Assembly: GCA_030568195.1 (NCBI GenBank)
Contig: JAJLTO010000002.1
Coordinates: 248,001-312,000, forward strand
Length of the DNA stretch: 64,000 nt
Origin: Dipodascopsis uninucleata var. uninucleata
Lineage: Eukaryota > Ascomycota > Lipomycetes > Lipomycetales > Lipomycetaceae
Reading direction: 5' to 3'
Shown: piece after piece, positions 11,161-22,174 of the stretch
Layout of the letters: each line of letters begins with the position of its first letter
How positions within the stretch are numbered: the first letter of the stretch is position 1
The notes under the pieces: generated by a model
Seen by the model: the letters and a program-made list of their open reading frames with translations, nothing else
Told to the model about the DNA's origin: nothing
The model's database searches: none
Program-made: the position numbers and the translations under genes

Positions 11161-13060
11161 TTAAATTCCAGTTGCGTTCACTTGAGTACTGAATTCCTGA
11201 ACTTGCGCGAGCCTCTCGACACTCAGGAAACAGAATCACTTATATGAAAGCGTGATATGCACAGCTTTTACAGAGGAAACACGATACGGTCTTCTGTGAC
11301 AATCGGCTGTTAATAAATTCAAGTTTCTTCACCTACTACCCTTGTAGCCATCTCCGCGTCTGCCGAAAAAAACCTCATCCAATCGCACTACTTACCACTT
11401 AACAATAATTATTACGTATACTCCGCAATTTCCGTGCCTCTATGAGAACCTTTTGGCAATCTCTGACTCTTAACGATGCAAGAATGCCCAAAATTCTCCG
11501 TATTTCTGTCTCCAGTGTAGCAAGAAATCCTAACAAAAACGAAAAAAGCGAGAGATAGGTAAACACCGTAAATATGGACTCAAGACGGATGGCGACTTAA
11601 TTGATGTTAGGGTATTTATCCCCTTTCTCGAGCATAACACGAAACCGTCTTCGTATGAAAAAGTGCGCAGGATTGTTAGAGTGGTGTATGAAACAGCATA
11701 AGCTGTCGGCGACTCGAGACTTTACACCCGAACTGGTTAGCTAGCTTACGCCTTCCTGTAAGCCAGGCAAACAATTTTGCCCCAACCCAGTTATACAGGT
11801 TTGCATGCAGAAGGTTACTATTGTTTAGGGATGGCTGCTCATTAGGGTACTTGGCACGACTATTTTGATTAGGGCTATACTATGTCACCATAATATACGC
11901 TGGTTATTAATGTCTAGTAGAGAAGGTAATTAATATAGGCTAGTTAGCTGGGACTCTATTATCTAAGACGGCTGATTGAGCAACATCTGTGCTCCACTTT
12001 GACAGATAACTTTTACTATTAACGGTAGTAATTCCTAGTGTAAAAGTGTAGTACGAAAGAAACACTTCCATCTCCACTTCTCTTCAAAGGGTCATTACGA
12101 AGTGTCTATACAGATAGGCGCATTTCACGATACTCTTATAAATAGCAAATAGGTAATTGCGCTATAAGCGTCTGACCTACGTAATATAAAGCAGTGAATT
12201 TGATCTCGTTGTGTCAGCTCCACAATTGTAAAAATATATACTATTGGAGAGCAGACTCAAAATTATAGCTACTATTGAGTATCTTTTCATCTTTATACTT
12301 TTGTAATAATTATCATTCATCCAACAGAACATTCTCGGTCATTCGAACTACTGTTCATTTTGATAACTTGTTGTATTTGTGTACTGTTGAAGCAATTCTC
12401 TAAAGTGGAGAAGATATATTTGGTAAGCTGGTCTGGAAAGTGAGCTCGAAGTTACTGGTAAACCCAAGATTCTCTCAATTGGTATTCATAACGCAAATAG
12501 TCCCTTGAGATTTTTGCAACATTTTTTGCTGAATTAGTCTACGTTATCTTTTGATACTTATTTGATTGTTGGCGTTTTTTGGAAGGAGATAATAGCCAGT
12601 GCGCGATATCATTTTCATTTCAGTTGTGGACGTCTTTTTGTGTATAATTACTGTGGAGCACCCGGCAGTCAAGAAAATCAGGCATAGCGTAATTAAAGTA
12701 AGTACCATACAGTAGAATATTTGATGATGCATTGGATGTGGGAATTTAAAGACAGACAGATACGTTTCTTTGTATGGGTTTTTGTTCGGTGTAATATTAC
12801 TTGGTCGGAATGATGTAAGGCTGTGGTTAAAACACAGTTGTCACTATCATTATCAACTAGACATCTATTATTGTGACAGGAGCTAGTTTTGCCATTTACA
12901 ATTTCGATTGTCTTTTCCTTCATTATTTCCTCGCTAGTCTCTGCGTTTTCTTTCTCTTTTTATTATATAACTGACAATAGTTTCCGCATTTAGAAGTTTA
13001 GTATTGTACTGTGTATAATACTGGTTCGATAGCTATAGATACATTTTAATATTAAGAGCG
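11161..13060. other. Divergent intergenic region LCB2 / GSF2-like
   Basis: 1.9 kb. The LCB2-proximal part is fairly balanced in composition; the part next to the GSF2-like gene is AT-rich. Minus-strand open frames at 12544-12923 look like chance. No tRNA, repeat or clear regulatory dyad is seen. Confidence 0.5.
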
Positions 13061-14377
13061 ATGTCAGAGCAAACAGAGCAAACGGCACAGCCACCTGCTT
13101 CAGAAGTTAAGGAGAGCCCAGCTGACACAACTCAGCAGCAGAAGCCTAAGGATCAATTGATTGATGTTTATGTACGTCTCAATGGTGACACTGAGAAGGA
13201 TTACTGTTTCTGTGTGCCACGAACTTCTTCGATTTCAATATTCTATAACATCTTTGATGTTTTACCTTTAGTTCTATCGCCGACCTTTTTCTACCAGCGC
13301 AAGCCAGTTGGTTTCCATCTGTCTACCTCACCTGGGTTTGTGACATCTGAGGGTGCTTTACTATTTAATCATGAGGGAAGACTTACTCCAATTGACGAAT
13401 CAAAGACTATTGGTGAGGTCGCCAGGGAGGGCCAGTTGTTCATCCCAGTTTTCAAATACAACAAGTCGCGATTTATTGGTGTTATCTGTATTTTACTGAT
13501 TTGGTTGTACACTGATCTGCCAGACTGGATGAGCTTTACTCCTGGTGTATCTCTCTTTGCCTTATCTAGTCGTCTTTATGAGCATTATTTTCCTGCCGCA
13601 GTAGATCCTGATGCTGTTACTGAAAATGCAGAGACCGACCCAGCTGTTGATGTTATCTTTTTCTTATTTCATGTGATTAAGGTGGTTGTTATATTTTTGA
13701 TATTTTTTTTCGGCGGTTACAACCCTATGTCTCTCAATCCCTTTTACGAGGTTCCAGAGATTAATCCTGACCAATTGAGATCCATTGGATGGACTGGTGC
13801 TCGTCGAGTTACTCCCGAAGAGTGGAGAGAAGAAAATCGAACTCGTAAAATTGACGAAGCTGGTGGCGCCGTTAAAGCCTATGAAAAAGGTATTCTTTTG
13901 GGCTTGACCAGCGCTGGTGTTTTTTTACGAGAAGGTGAAGGATTTAACACACCGATGGATTATGTACCTCCAGTCCCTTCAAGTGAAGATGCTGAGCCTA
14001 TTTTGGCAGAGAAGGCTGATACCGTTGCTACGGATCCCGAAGAAGGGCAAAAGACCGCTGATGATGAAGTTACATCTGAAAGTGCTGAAGATACTGATGG
14101 TACAAAATCTGTGGAGAAGCCACCTGTAGACGAGCTTGCGAATGTTGATATTGAAACCGTATTTTGGCGTCTCGGCCCTGATTATGAGGCTGAATTGACA
14201 AAAGCTCGACGAGCAGAGATTTCGAGACGTATGAAACTTGGGGATACCGTCGCAGCAGCTCTTAAAGACTGGAGAAGAATTGGACCTTTGATCCAAACCC
14301 CAGAAATCGAGAAGAAGTATAGGCTTCGCAAAAAGCTCGAAATTCGTCCTGAGTTATTTTCAAAGAAACGAGTCTAA
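13061..14377 (+). CDS. GSF2: Gsf2-like ER membrane protein
   Basis: A 438-residue single-exon protein starting MSEQTEQ. After a Gln/Pro-rich leader, residues 33-130 match the conserved N-terminal domain of glucose signalling factor 2 (DVYVRLNGDTEKDYCFCV, then PTFFYQRKPVGFHLSTSPGF and ALLFNHEG). Two hydrophobic segments lie at about 137-151 and 197-217, the second very Phe/Val-rich. The second half is charged and acidic (about 320-365), and the end is basic. In S. cerevisiae Gsf2 is an ER membrane protein needed for ER exit of hexose transporters. That role is taken from the family; the sequence itself shows only the domain and the membrane anchors. Confidence 0.75.
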   Translation: MSEQTEQTAQPPASEVKESPADTTQQQKPKDQLIDVYVRLNGDTEKDYCFCVPRTSSISIFYNIFDVLPLVLSPTFFYQRKPVGFHLSTSPGFVTSEGALLFNHEGRLTPIDESKTIGEVAREGQLFIPVFKYNKSRFIGVICILLIWLYTDLPDWMSFTPGVSLFALSSRLYEHYFPAAVDPDAVTENAETDPAVDVIFFLFHVIKVVVIFLIFFFGGYNPMSLNPFYEVPEINPDQLRSIGWTGARRVTPEEWREENRTRKIDEAGGAVKAYEKGILLGLTSAGVFLREGEGFNTPMDYVPPVPSSEDAEPILAEKADTVATDPEEGQKTADDEVTSESAEDTDGTKSVEKPPVDELANVDIETVFWRLGPDYEAELTKARRAEISRRMKLGDTVAAALKDWRRIGPLIQTPEIEKKYRLRKKLEIRPELFSKKRV

Positions 14378-15535
14378 AGTATGGATCTTAGCGCATACCT
14401 ATAAATTTTGGAAGATGATCACCGTTATTTTGTTCAATTTTTCCTTTATTAATTTCACATATGCATTTGGATTCAAAGTGAGAATGGCCGAATTCTAAGT
14501 CTGTTGATATTTTGACTATTCTTTTCTACTGTACTGTATGTATTAGTTTTATTGATCCGTTTATCGTTTTGCTTGATATCTTTATTGATGGGCGGATGCA
14601 TTTACTATGAGTGATCAAGTCTTTCTTTATTATTGTCTTTTCATACTTATTTTCATTTATATACATATATATTTCAATACTATGACCATATCTCTATTTT
14701 ATGAGAATTTACTTGATTTACATCGATGTATTATTTATACTTTTTGTGTACGCGATATTTTACTGTCCTCTTCATTCTTTTCATTATTCATATAGAGCGC
14801 GTTCAACATGTTTACAAAATTGATTGAACCGTTTATATTATTACATTATATATTATGATGCGAACTATCTATTTCTTTAAATTATTTCTTTATAAATATT
14901 GATTTATCGAATTTATTGTTGATCTACCATATTGTGGTTATTTTTGGGCAATTTCTAAAAGAATGATGACGACGTGTTTTAAGTTCTGCTTGCCTTTTCA
15001 AATTGCAAGCTCAAATTATCTCAATTCATAGGACATCAATTTGAATATTGAGTTGATTCATCTCTCTTTCTGTCATATTTACTGTAGATAAATCTTTGAG
15101 CTTAACGCATAGAATTGAGATATGCGTTACAGAAACTTCATCAACAAGTTTATGATGTTTAAATGGAATTCATCCAAGCGCTTTTACTACTTCATAAACA
15201 GCTATAAACTATCTCAGATAGTGGCATAGCGAAATTAGAAAGGATAAAAATAGTTTTCTATTCTTGGAGTGCTCAATCATAAACATTTTTGTAATATTAA
15301 CATCGTGATAAATTCATAACTATTGCATTGCACAATTTGTAATAATGTTTTTGACATAACGATATGATGATGACAAGACAAGAAGTATACAGCAACGCCA
15401 AAACACCTTTCTGTTTTTAATGACCGTTAGCAAAAATACATATATATTCTAATAAAAATGCATAAACAAGACTGCAAAACATAATTTTTTGAAAGAATCA
15501 GTTTAAAACCCATATTCAGTCTTGTTCTGTCTTTC
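14378..15535. other. Convergent intergenic region GSF2-like / GTPBP1-like
   Basis: 1.16 kb of very AT-rich DNA. Plus-strand open frames around 14607-14795 are Phe/Ile/Tyr-rich chance reading. No repeat or RNA gene is recognised. Confidence 0.55.
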
Positions 15536-17848
15536 CTACCATCCATTTTGTGTCCCTTCACTGGCATCGGTAACCGGAGCAACTATCACTATATCGTCAT
15601 CAACATCAACACCAACATCATTGTTATTGTCACTTTCATAGTTGGCTTCCCTTCCATCATCAAACTCCTGCTCTCCTGTTACTTGTTCGATTTCCAAGTT
15701 GTTATCCCCTTTCATTTCATCAATTTTCACTTCAGTCTCGTCACTGAGATCTGTAATTGGCACTAAATAACCAAAATGTTTCTCTCCATATATATCGATG
15801 ATAGCTCGCTGTCCATTACATATAAATTCACCGCGCATGCCGTTGAACTTAAGCCAAACTCGTCCGTCCACTTCAGTCTTTATAACCGTACAATTCCTTT
15901 CGAAACCGCTGTAAATACTAACTGAGTCGCCAATCTTAGTATCGATCAGCATACTGCTGTCTCTGTGTGAAACCGAGTTGACGAATATAGCCGTCTCAGT
16001 TACAACTGTCTTTAAGGAGGAGAGTATGCTCATGCCTTTCAGTATCTTAAAGCCGTTTAGGCCGCCAACAACTTCAATTCCTACACTGCCAATATCTCGT
16101 GTACACAACTCAATACTCGGTACTCTTAGCTTCTGAATACTACGTATAATGATACGTACTGATGTGAACTGACCGCACGTCGAGTCTGAATCAGCAAGCG
16201 CAAGATGATAAGTTCGACCTAGCATTAGTCTTCCTGATCGTACAACCCCTGAAAGGATCTTTCCAGAATCAAATATAGACGACACAAAGAAGTTGAGAGG
16301 CTCATCATCCATTCCAGCACCAACACAATCGTTGTCTATCGCAAGATTTTCCAAGTCTTGGCATGATCGACTCCAATCAGAACACGAGCAGTCGCTCGTA
16401 TGATCTATCAGATGATCATGACCAAAAATATTTGTGGTCAGAGAATTATCGTCATTAAACTGGCTATCCTGCAAAGAAATCCTACTTTCTCGTTCATTTA
16501 AACTGGTATCAGCCGCTGATAAATCTCTATCTGATACTTCGAGCGCATTCAAATACTCGTGTAAAAAATTGATTCCAAAACCAGACACAGCAGACACCAA
16601 AAATACGGGCACGCACGAGTCACAGGATGCGCACTCAATAGCAACATCAACTGAATTAACCATTTTACCAAATAGCTGATTCCCACTATACGGATTATCA
16701 GTAGAATTTAAATTGAACTGCGAAATACGTAATAATATTGCACGAAGTAGACTTTTGACCTGGTCGGTACTTGTAAGAATATCAGACTTAGTAAGCAAAA
16801 TAACCACTCGAGGACTGGACCGTAAAGCTAGATCAAGATATTCTGTCCACCGACTAATGCTATTGACTGAGATTGTGACTACGGTTACATCGGGGCCATA
16901 TAATGTCATGTTTCTACACATAAGACCCATCTTGTTAGAAGCGCCAGGAGTATCGAAAGTCATGATTATACGTCCCGAAGATGCAACAATCTCCTCGTAT
17001 GTATATTTATTTGTATAATTAGATATTAAGAGACGTCGTGACGAAGGTGAAAGATTTCCATGTTCGCCAAAAACATCGTCATCTAGTGAAGCTGAGCTAG
17101 CATAGGAGTTGCGATATGAACAGTTATATCCAAATACATCGATACCAATACTCGAGGTACGACCAGATATAAGCTCATGTCTATGCTTAAGCACTTTGAG
17201 ACGTGATTTCCCGCGTCCATTGTCAAGAACGTCATAACATATTTTCCCCAATAAACTGGACTTGCCAGAATTCTGTCCGCCGATAAAGAAAACTTTCACA
17301 ACATCTTTCTCTGTAGCTCTTTTAAAAACATGGACTTCTATGACACGCCTTACTGATTTTTCCGGAGGTATCGAGGTCGGTGAGACAACCATATGCTGTT
17401 TATTTACAGGTATTACTCGTACTACCTTGTACCAAGCGTCCACATTTTGGCACATAAGCTTCAGTGTGTGGAGCGACAGATAAATTTCTGAGCCATGAAG
17501 TCCAACCAGGTTCCCGTTGTCAGCCACACCAATTTCATATATAGCCTGGCCCTGTCCTTGTGTTAATCGCCACTGCAATTGTGTCGTGAGCTGTGCTAGA
17601 CGCGCAGGAGAGGGTGATACCATATGCAATTTGTATTCAATAGCCCCATGTGAGTCGACCTCAGGAGCGATGCTATCCGAATGATACTCAAAGTTATGCC
17701 TACCCCAGTGTGCAAAGTCTTGTTCTGGACTAGACAATAGTAGACCTTCATCGCTTTCGCTACTACCAAGGCTCATGTCTACACGCTCTGCCGAGACGAA
17801 AGGCGACAGCAGTCTGCTCGGAGACTCCTTGTATGTGAATATCTCCAT
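15536..17848 (-). CDS. GTPBP1/GTPBP2-family GTP-binding protein with altered G3 motif
   Basis: A 770-residue single-exon protein. Residues 71-118 (EYKLHMVSPS, then QLQWRLTQGQGQAIYEIGVADNGNLVGL) are the N-terminal signature of the GTPBP1 family of EF-Tu-like GTPases. G1 is GGQNSGKSS (about 190-198), G2 HRHELISGRTSSIG (222-235), G3 DTPGA (299-303) and G4 TKSD (353-356). Beta-barrel domains follow from about 520 (FFVSSIFDSGKILSGVVRSGRL). The family usually reads DLAGH at G3; here the final residue, the catalytic histidine in translational GTPases, is Ala303. Ser-rich insertions lie at about 242-285 and 445-510, and the tail is acidic. Mammalian GTPBP1 works in ribosome rescue and exosome-linked mRNA decay. 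Baker's yeast lacks an obvious orthologue. Confidence 0.85.
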   Translation of the reverse strand: MEIFTYKESPSRLLSPFVSAERVDMSLGSSESDEGLLLSSPEQDFAHWGRHNFEYHSDSIAPEVDSHGAIEYKLHMVSPSPARLAQLTTQLQWRLTQGQGQAIYEIGVADNGNLVGLHGSEIYLSLHTLKLMCQNVDAWYKVVRVIPVNKQHMVVSPTSIPPEKSVRRVIEVHVFKRATEKDVVKVFFIGGQNSGKSSLLGKICYDVLDNGRGKSRLKVLKHRHELISGRTSSIGIDVFGYNCSYRNSYASSASLDDDVFGEHGNLSPSSRRLLISNYTNKYTYEEIVASSGRIIMTFDTPGASNKMGLMCRNMTLYGPDVTVVTISVNSISRWTEYLDLALRSSPRVVILLTKSDILTSTDQVKSLLRAILLRISQFNLNSTDNPYSGNQLFGKMVNSVDVAIECASCDSCVPVFLVSAVSGFGINFLHEYLNALEVSDRDLSAADTSLNERESRISLQDSQFNDDNSLTTNIFGHDHLIDHTSDCSCSDWSRSCQDLENLAIDNDCVGAGMDDEPLNFFVSSIFDSGKILSGVVRSGRLMLGRTYHLALADSDSTCGQFTSVRIIIRSIQKLRVPSIELCTRDIGSVGIEVVGGLNGFKILKGMSILSSLKTVVTETAIFVNSVSHRDSSMLIDTKIGDSVSIYSGFERNCTVIKTEVDGRVWLKFNGMRGEFICNGQRAIIDIYGEKHFGYLVPITDLSDETEVKIDEMKGDNNLEIEQVTGEQEFDDGREANYESDNNNDVGVDVDDDIVIVAPVTDASEGTQNGW

Positions 17849-18392
17849 TATTTATGTTTTCTTTCACTATCCGCGATGAATCTGGCCCTGTATGGTAGCC
17901 TTAGTACTTGCTTTGCTGAGAAACCTCTGCTACCCCGCTTCTGCGAAGCTCTCTGCACGGCTCTCGATATTATCCTGTACGAACTATTCGTTCTTCGGAT
18001 GTATGGAGTGTGCTGAGCAATAGAAGATAAGTATATAAACTAGTCCGTTATTTTTTTTGGCTATGGACATTCCATTCTGAATGAAGATCTCGTTGATTCC
18101 TAAACACTTAGAAAATCATTTTGTAGTTTCTTGTGTAGTACTATATCTTCTACTCTATTCTGTATTGCTAATTGCCCCGGATTATCGGACTTGTCTGTTA
18201 CTCCTTCGAAATGTAGAGGATAACTAAGCTTCAATAGTGGATTTGGCGCACTGAATGACGATTCGTTGTTCAGCCAAAATGAGTAATACACAAGCGTTAT
18301 GTAATATTTATGATCAGCACCACTAATACCAATTTACGGGAATAACCCTGTTTTAGGGTTATAATTTGACTGACGGCGCGCGTGTCCGACTT

Positions 18393-18450
18393 GATGGCCA
18401 CCAGTCATGTGGAAACCATCGTCGAGTGGGTAGTACGCTACGGACCGTAG
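18393..18450. promoter_or_regulatory. Hairpin and CGG-A-CCG palindrome
   Basis: GATGG-CCAC (18393-18401) pairs with GTGG (18409-18412) and CCATC (18416-18420), making a nine-pair stem with a three-base bulge. Eighteen bases on lies CTACGG-A-CCGTAG (18438-18450), a perfect odd palindrome. Inverted CGG half-sites are the classical target of fungal Zn2Cys6 factors, so this is a candidate operator 590 bases upstream of the GTPBP1-like start and 1 kb upstream of DBP3. No factor can be named. Confidence 0.4.
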
Positions 18451-18711
18451 GACTAACAAGCAGAATGCGGAAAATATATTATTATAAGCTGGAGTTCAAA
18501 TAATATACGAACTTCTATAGATGTAAGAAGGGGGGAGACAAGATCTCGTAGTGAGACGAATTGCACATGTCAGTGTTGTCACTATGATTTAAGCTCTAAT
18601 ACACAGCTAAAGATACTACGTCATCTGTATGACCAAGTACGACGAACTACGCTTGGTGGTGATCACACAGCTAGTATAGCAGCATAATACGTATAGAACA
18701 GCTGACATGTC

Positions 18712-18723
18712 AGATGTTGTTCG
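18712..18723. promoter_or_regulatory. 12-bp perfect palindrome
   Basis: CTGACATGTCAG reads the same on both strands. It lies about 720 bases upstream of DBP3, in the same divergent region as the CGG-A-CCG element. Binding-site status is inference. Confidence 0.3.
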
Positions 18724-19443
18724 CCTGGTTGACTCCACAAGACTCGGTGTAGCTAGCGGATCGGCCAGATGTGCTAGCGCTGAAACTAGAGTACTTACAT
18801 ATGAGGAGATTATAACAATATTAAGATTATAACATATAGCATTTCCTGTTCCTTATCTGTACAGTTGAAGTGTAGCTGCGTAAGCTGCCATCGGCATTTA
18901 GAAGATAGAATATCTAGTGACAATATGGTCGGCATTCTCCAAGTCATGTACACAGAATGATTTCCTTGTTTTAATGCGTGTGTATGTTCCAGACTACGTA
19001 ATGTTATTTTTAAATTATATCTACTCTTTATGCAAGAAATTAACTTGCAATTCTGATTCATCATTCAGTCACTGTGTATGTGTTAGCGGAGGTAACTCTT
19101 TTCTCAAGATATGACTACGTTTATAATACATCGCAGTTCCTAATAGTAAGGCAAACTTAAGCCGCTGTTATAACTCTCTGTAATACTGCTGCCAAATGCT
19201 TGAATATCTGGCTATTAGTATATGCCCGTTTAATGTGAAGTTGTTAGACTGCCTACTTGACATTACTTTCGAGACGAATATATCGAAATGTCCCAAAGGA
19301 TGGTAGCGCCGCGCGCAACACTTGAACATTTGGGAATAAAAAATTTTATGGGTAAGAAAAAATATCTTGAGAACCATAATCGAGTCTTCTCGGTTTACGT
19401 ATCCCAATTATAATAACCAACCCACGGTGAAAGCGAAAGAAAA

Positions 19444-21117
19444 ATGAGTTCAGAAAAGGAATCAAAATCAAAGCATCGTGAAAACGAAACGGAAGAAGAG
19501 CGGGCTGCCCGAAAACTTCGCAAACAGCAAAAGAAAGAAGAAAAACTCAAGAGAAAGCAGGCTGACGAAGAATCAGCAGCTGGCGCTAAGGAGGCCGAAG
19601 AAAGAGCAGAAGAGAAGCACAGAAATAAAAAGAAGAGAAGCAGTGAAAGTGTAGAAAAATCGAGCAGCAAGAACAAGAAGAAAAAATCCGAGAATAGAAC
19701 CGAGAAGGAACAAGGAAATAACACAAAGGAGGATCAGACTTGCAGCAATGGTGAACAGCAAGAGAAGTCAACAGTATCATCTACTACAACAAAGGAAGAG
19801 GCAGAGAAATTCATGAGAGATAGCGATATCGCAATTACTGATCCCAGAAATAGTAATCTTTTGCCATTATTATCTTTTGACGAAGTCAACGTTGACCAGC
19901 GAATCTTGTCGGTGTTGAAGAAGTATCCAAAGCCTACGCCAATTCAATCGGCATCTTGGCCATATCTGCTAGCGGGGCGAGATCTTATTGGTGTAGCAGA
20001 GACCGGTTCTGGAAAAACTATGTCTTTTGCGGTACCTGCAACTGAGCATATCCTCCAAACCAAGTCAAATAGCAAGAAGGGCAGGGTCAGCGTTCTGATC
20101 GTTTCGCCTACCAGAGAGCTTGCTCTGCAGATTCAGGAGAATCTTGATCTGCTAGCCAATGCCACTAAAGTCAAGAGCGTATGTGTCTACGGAGGCGTGT
20201 CAAAAGATGACCAGAAGCGAATTTTGAGCAGTGGTGTTAGTGTTGTTGTTGCTACCCCTGGAAGATTAATTGATCTCGTCAATGATGGAGCCATTGATTT
20301 GTCCCAGGTTACTTATCTAGTACTTGACGAAGCAGACCGCATGCTCGAGAAGGGATTCGAGGACGATATCAAGAGAATATTTAATGAGACGGATGCTTCT
20401 AAGCGACGAACTGTTATGTTTACTGCTACCTGGCCCCAGTCTGTTCGAGACCTCGCAAGTCAGTTCTTGAAGGAGCCAGTGAAGGTCATGATTGGCGACC
20501 GTGAGTCAGAACTAAAGGCCAACACTAGAATCGAGCAGGTCGTTGAAGTCATGGAGCCAATGAAGAAGGAACAGCGTCTCCTGCAGATTCTTCGTGAATA
20601 CCAGGGTAGAACAAGCAAGGATGAGAAAATTCTGATTTTTGCCCTATACAAGAAGGAGGCCGCTCGTGTCGAGCGGTTCCTCCAGAATAAGGGCTATCGT
20701 ATTGCCGCTATCCATGGCGACTTGTCACAAGTGCAGAGAACAAATGCACTCGAGGACTTCAAATCGGGCCGGTCGACACTACTTCTTGCTACTGATGTCG
20801 CAGCTCGGGGACTGGACATCCCATCGGTCAAGCTTGTCATCAATCTAACGTTCCCTCTCACTGCGGAGGACTACGTGCACCGCATTGGACGAACAGGTCG
20901 TGCGGGCCAGACAGGCAAGGCTATTACATTCTTCACCGAGCACGAGAAGCATCTTTCGGGAGCTTTGATCAATGTGCTGCGTGCTGCGGACCAGCCTGTG
21001 CCCGAGGAGCTTTTGAAGTTTGGGGGGCATACGAAGAAGAAAGAGCACTCTGTATATGGCGCGTTCTACAAGGATATTGATCCAACTAAGAAAGCTAAGA
21101 AGATTGTGTTTGACTAA
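19444..21117 (+). CDS. DBP3: DEAD-box RNA helicase Dbp3
   Basis: A 557-residue single-exon ATP-dependent RNA helicase. The first 120 residues are a Lys/Glu/Ser-rich tail, as in nucleolar Dbp3. The core shows the Q motif ([10 protein letters not shown], about 163-172), motif I AETGSGKT (185-192), Ia PTRELA (222-227), Ib TPGR (271-274), II DEAD (295-298), III TAT near 326 in place of SAT, and [12 protein letters not shown] near 480. [20 protein letters not shown] and [10 protein letters not shown] are close to Dbp3 rather than Dbp2. In yeast the protein aids processing of 27SA pre-rRNA at site A3 in the nucleolus. The third base is GC-richer toward the 3' end than in neighbouring genes, suggesting high expression. 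Confidence 0.93.
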   Translation: MSSEKESKSKHRENETEEERAARKLRKQQKKEEKLKRKQADEESAAGAKEAEERAEEKHRNKKKRSSESVEKSSSKNKKKKSENRTEKEQGNNTKEDQTCSNGEQQEKSTVSSTTTKEEAEKFMRDSDIAITDPRNSNLLPLLSFDEVNVDQRILSVLKKYPKPTPIQSASWPYLLAGRDLIGVAETGSGKTMSFAVPATEHILQTKSNSKKGRVSVLIVSPTRELALQIQENLDLLANATKVKSVCVYGGVSKDDQKRILSSGVSVVVATPGRLIDLVNDGAIDLSQVTYLVLDEADRMLEKGFEDDIKRIFNETDASKRRTVMFTATWPQSVRDLASQFLKEPVKVMIGDRESELKANTRIEQVVEVMEPMKKEQRLLQILREYQGRTSKDEKILIFALYKKEAARVERFLQNKGYRIAAIHGDLSQVQRTNALEDFKSGRSTLLLATDVAARGLDIPSVKLVINLTFPLTAEDYVHRIGRTGRAGQTGKAITFFTEHEKHLSGALINVLRAADQPVPEELLKFGGHTKKKEHSVYGAFYKDIDPTKKAKKIVFD

Positions 21118-21777
21118 ATTGGAAATCTACGAGCGTTGCTTTAGAACTTAATTGATAGTTAGTAATGTAGCATTGGTCAGGTATCGCTGGCCACTGGTTA
21201 AAAAATTTTTTTGTGTCTATTTTGGATCAAATATTTCGCCTCACGTAAGTTTTAATTGCTGATGACGCTTCCCAGCCGTATGATCCTACTCACTGGTCCA
21301 TATACAGAGTACCACAGATTCCTGTCCAGGATCGTGCGAATATCTGATGTTATATTATGCTTACTCGTACATTAATTTGTGGCTGTTCGCAAACGGTGTG
21401 AACGTCGGCGAGTGTATTGTGGGCTTGATCTTCGATGACGGTGCTGCCGGATCAGGGGACGGAAGAAAGATATGCAGGTAGCAGGCTACGAGTGTACTAC
21501 TTCAGAATATGTCATAGTGAGGCGCTCCGGGACTTAAGGCGTGTCGTAGCCATCCGACACAATAGGCCAAAGTAGACTAAGGGAAGATAAGAAGACTTAA
21601 CGACATTGAGAGAGTATCTGTAGAGCAGCCGATAATAGAACGAGGATAGCAGCAAGCCATCGGATCTAATACTCAGAAGATACAGCGAAATCGGCGGTGG
21701 AGCGCATTCCGTCACCATACATACCCTTGCTCGTTTTGTTCGGTGCGTCAGCTCCAGCCACAGCTGTGTTCGGCTGC

Positions 21778-21794
21778 GTTCAGCTGCGCTGAAC
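21778..21794. promoter_or_regulatory. Perfect hairpin GTTCAGC-TGC-GCTGAAC
   Basis: A seven-pair perfect stem around a three-base loop, in a local run of related GTTCGGCTGC/GTTCAGCTGC copies (about 21768-21790). It lies 660 bases downstream of DBP3 and about 960 upstream of GUT2. It could be a binding dyad or an RNA stem. Confidence 0.35.
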
Positions 21795-21947
21795 GACGAG
21801 TGACTTATTAGGCCGGCGACACTAAGTCCGCTTGCTTTCTACTGTGCTCTCAGTTGCCGGTGGCGTGCTGCGCTCGACACATTGTACAGGCGTTCATACT
21901 GCACTGTGCTTCGCGCCTGGCAGACATCCTACACAGGCGAGGCGGAA

Positions 21948-22174
21948 TGGCGGACATAAAGTTCCCGCTAGTAGTGGGGGGAGGGGTCGGAGGGGTATTG
22001 ATATATGCAGCGACAGCAAAAGGCCAGGTCATCAAGCTATGGAACCCTAACTATCGCCGAGACCATCGATTTGTAGGCCGAAACTGCCAAAGAATCGTCT
22101 GTAAGCAGCTGGGTGAGTTGCGCACTCATTTGTATGTTGGGCAGAGTTTTATGTTTAGAGTTCAAGTGTCGTGA
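21948..22174 (+). other. Possible small membrane-peptide ORF upstream of GUT2
   Basis: An ATG at 21948 opens 75 codons. The start, MADIKFPLVVGGGVGG then VLIYAATAKG, looks like a glycine-rich membrane anchor followed by a basic stretch. A GTGAGT donor-like site occurs near 22112, after KQLG. No family is recognised, and frames of this length are expected by chance here. It could be an upstream ORF of GUT2 if that transcript has a long leader. Confidence 0.2.

Larger units (their letters stand above)
17849..19443. other. Divergent intergenic region GTPBP1-like / DBP3
   Basis: 1.6 kb, more GC-balanced than its surroundings, with a hairpin at 18393-18420, a CGG-A-CCG palindrome at 18438-18450 and a 12-bp palindrome at 18712-18723. 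Three minus-strand open stretches (18100-18330, 18810-19064, 19168-19407) give protein-like peptides, but no splice joining that works in phase was found and no family is recognised. Confidence 0.5.
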
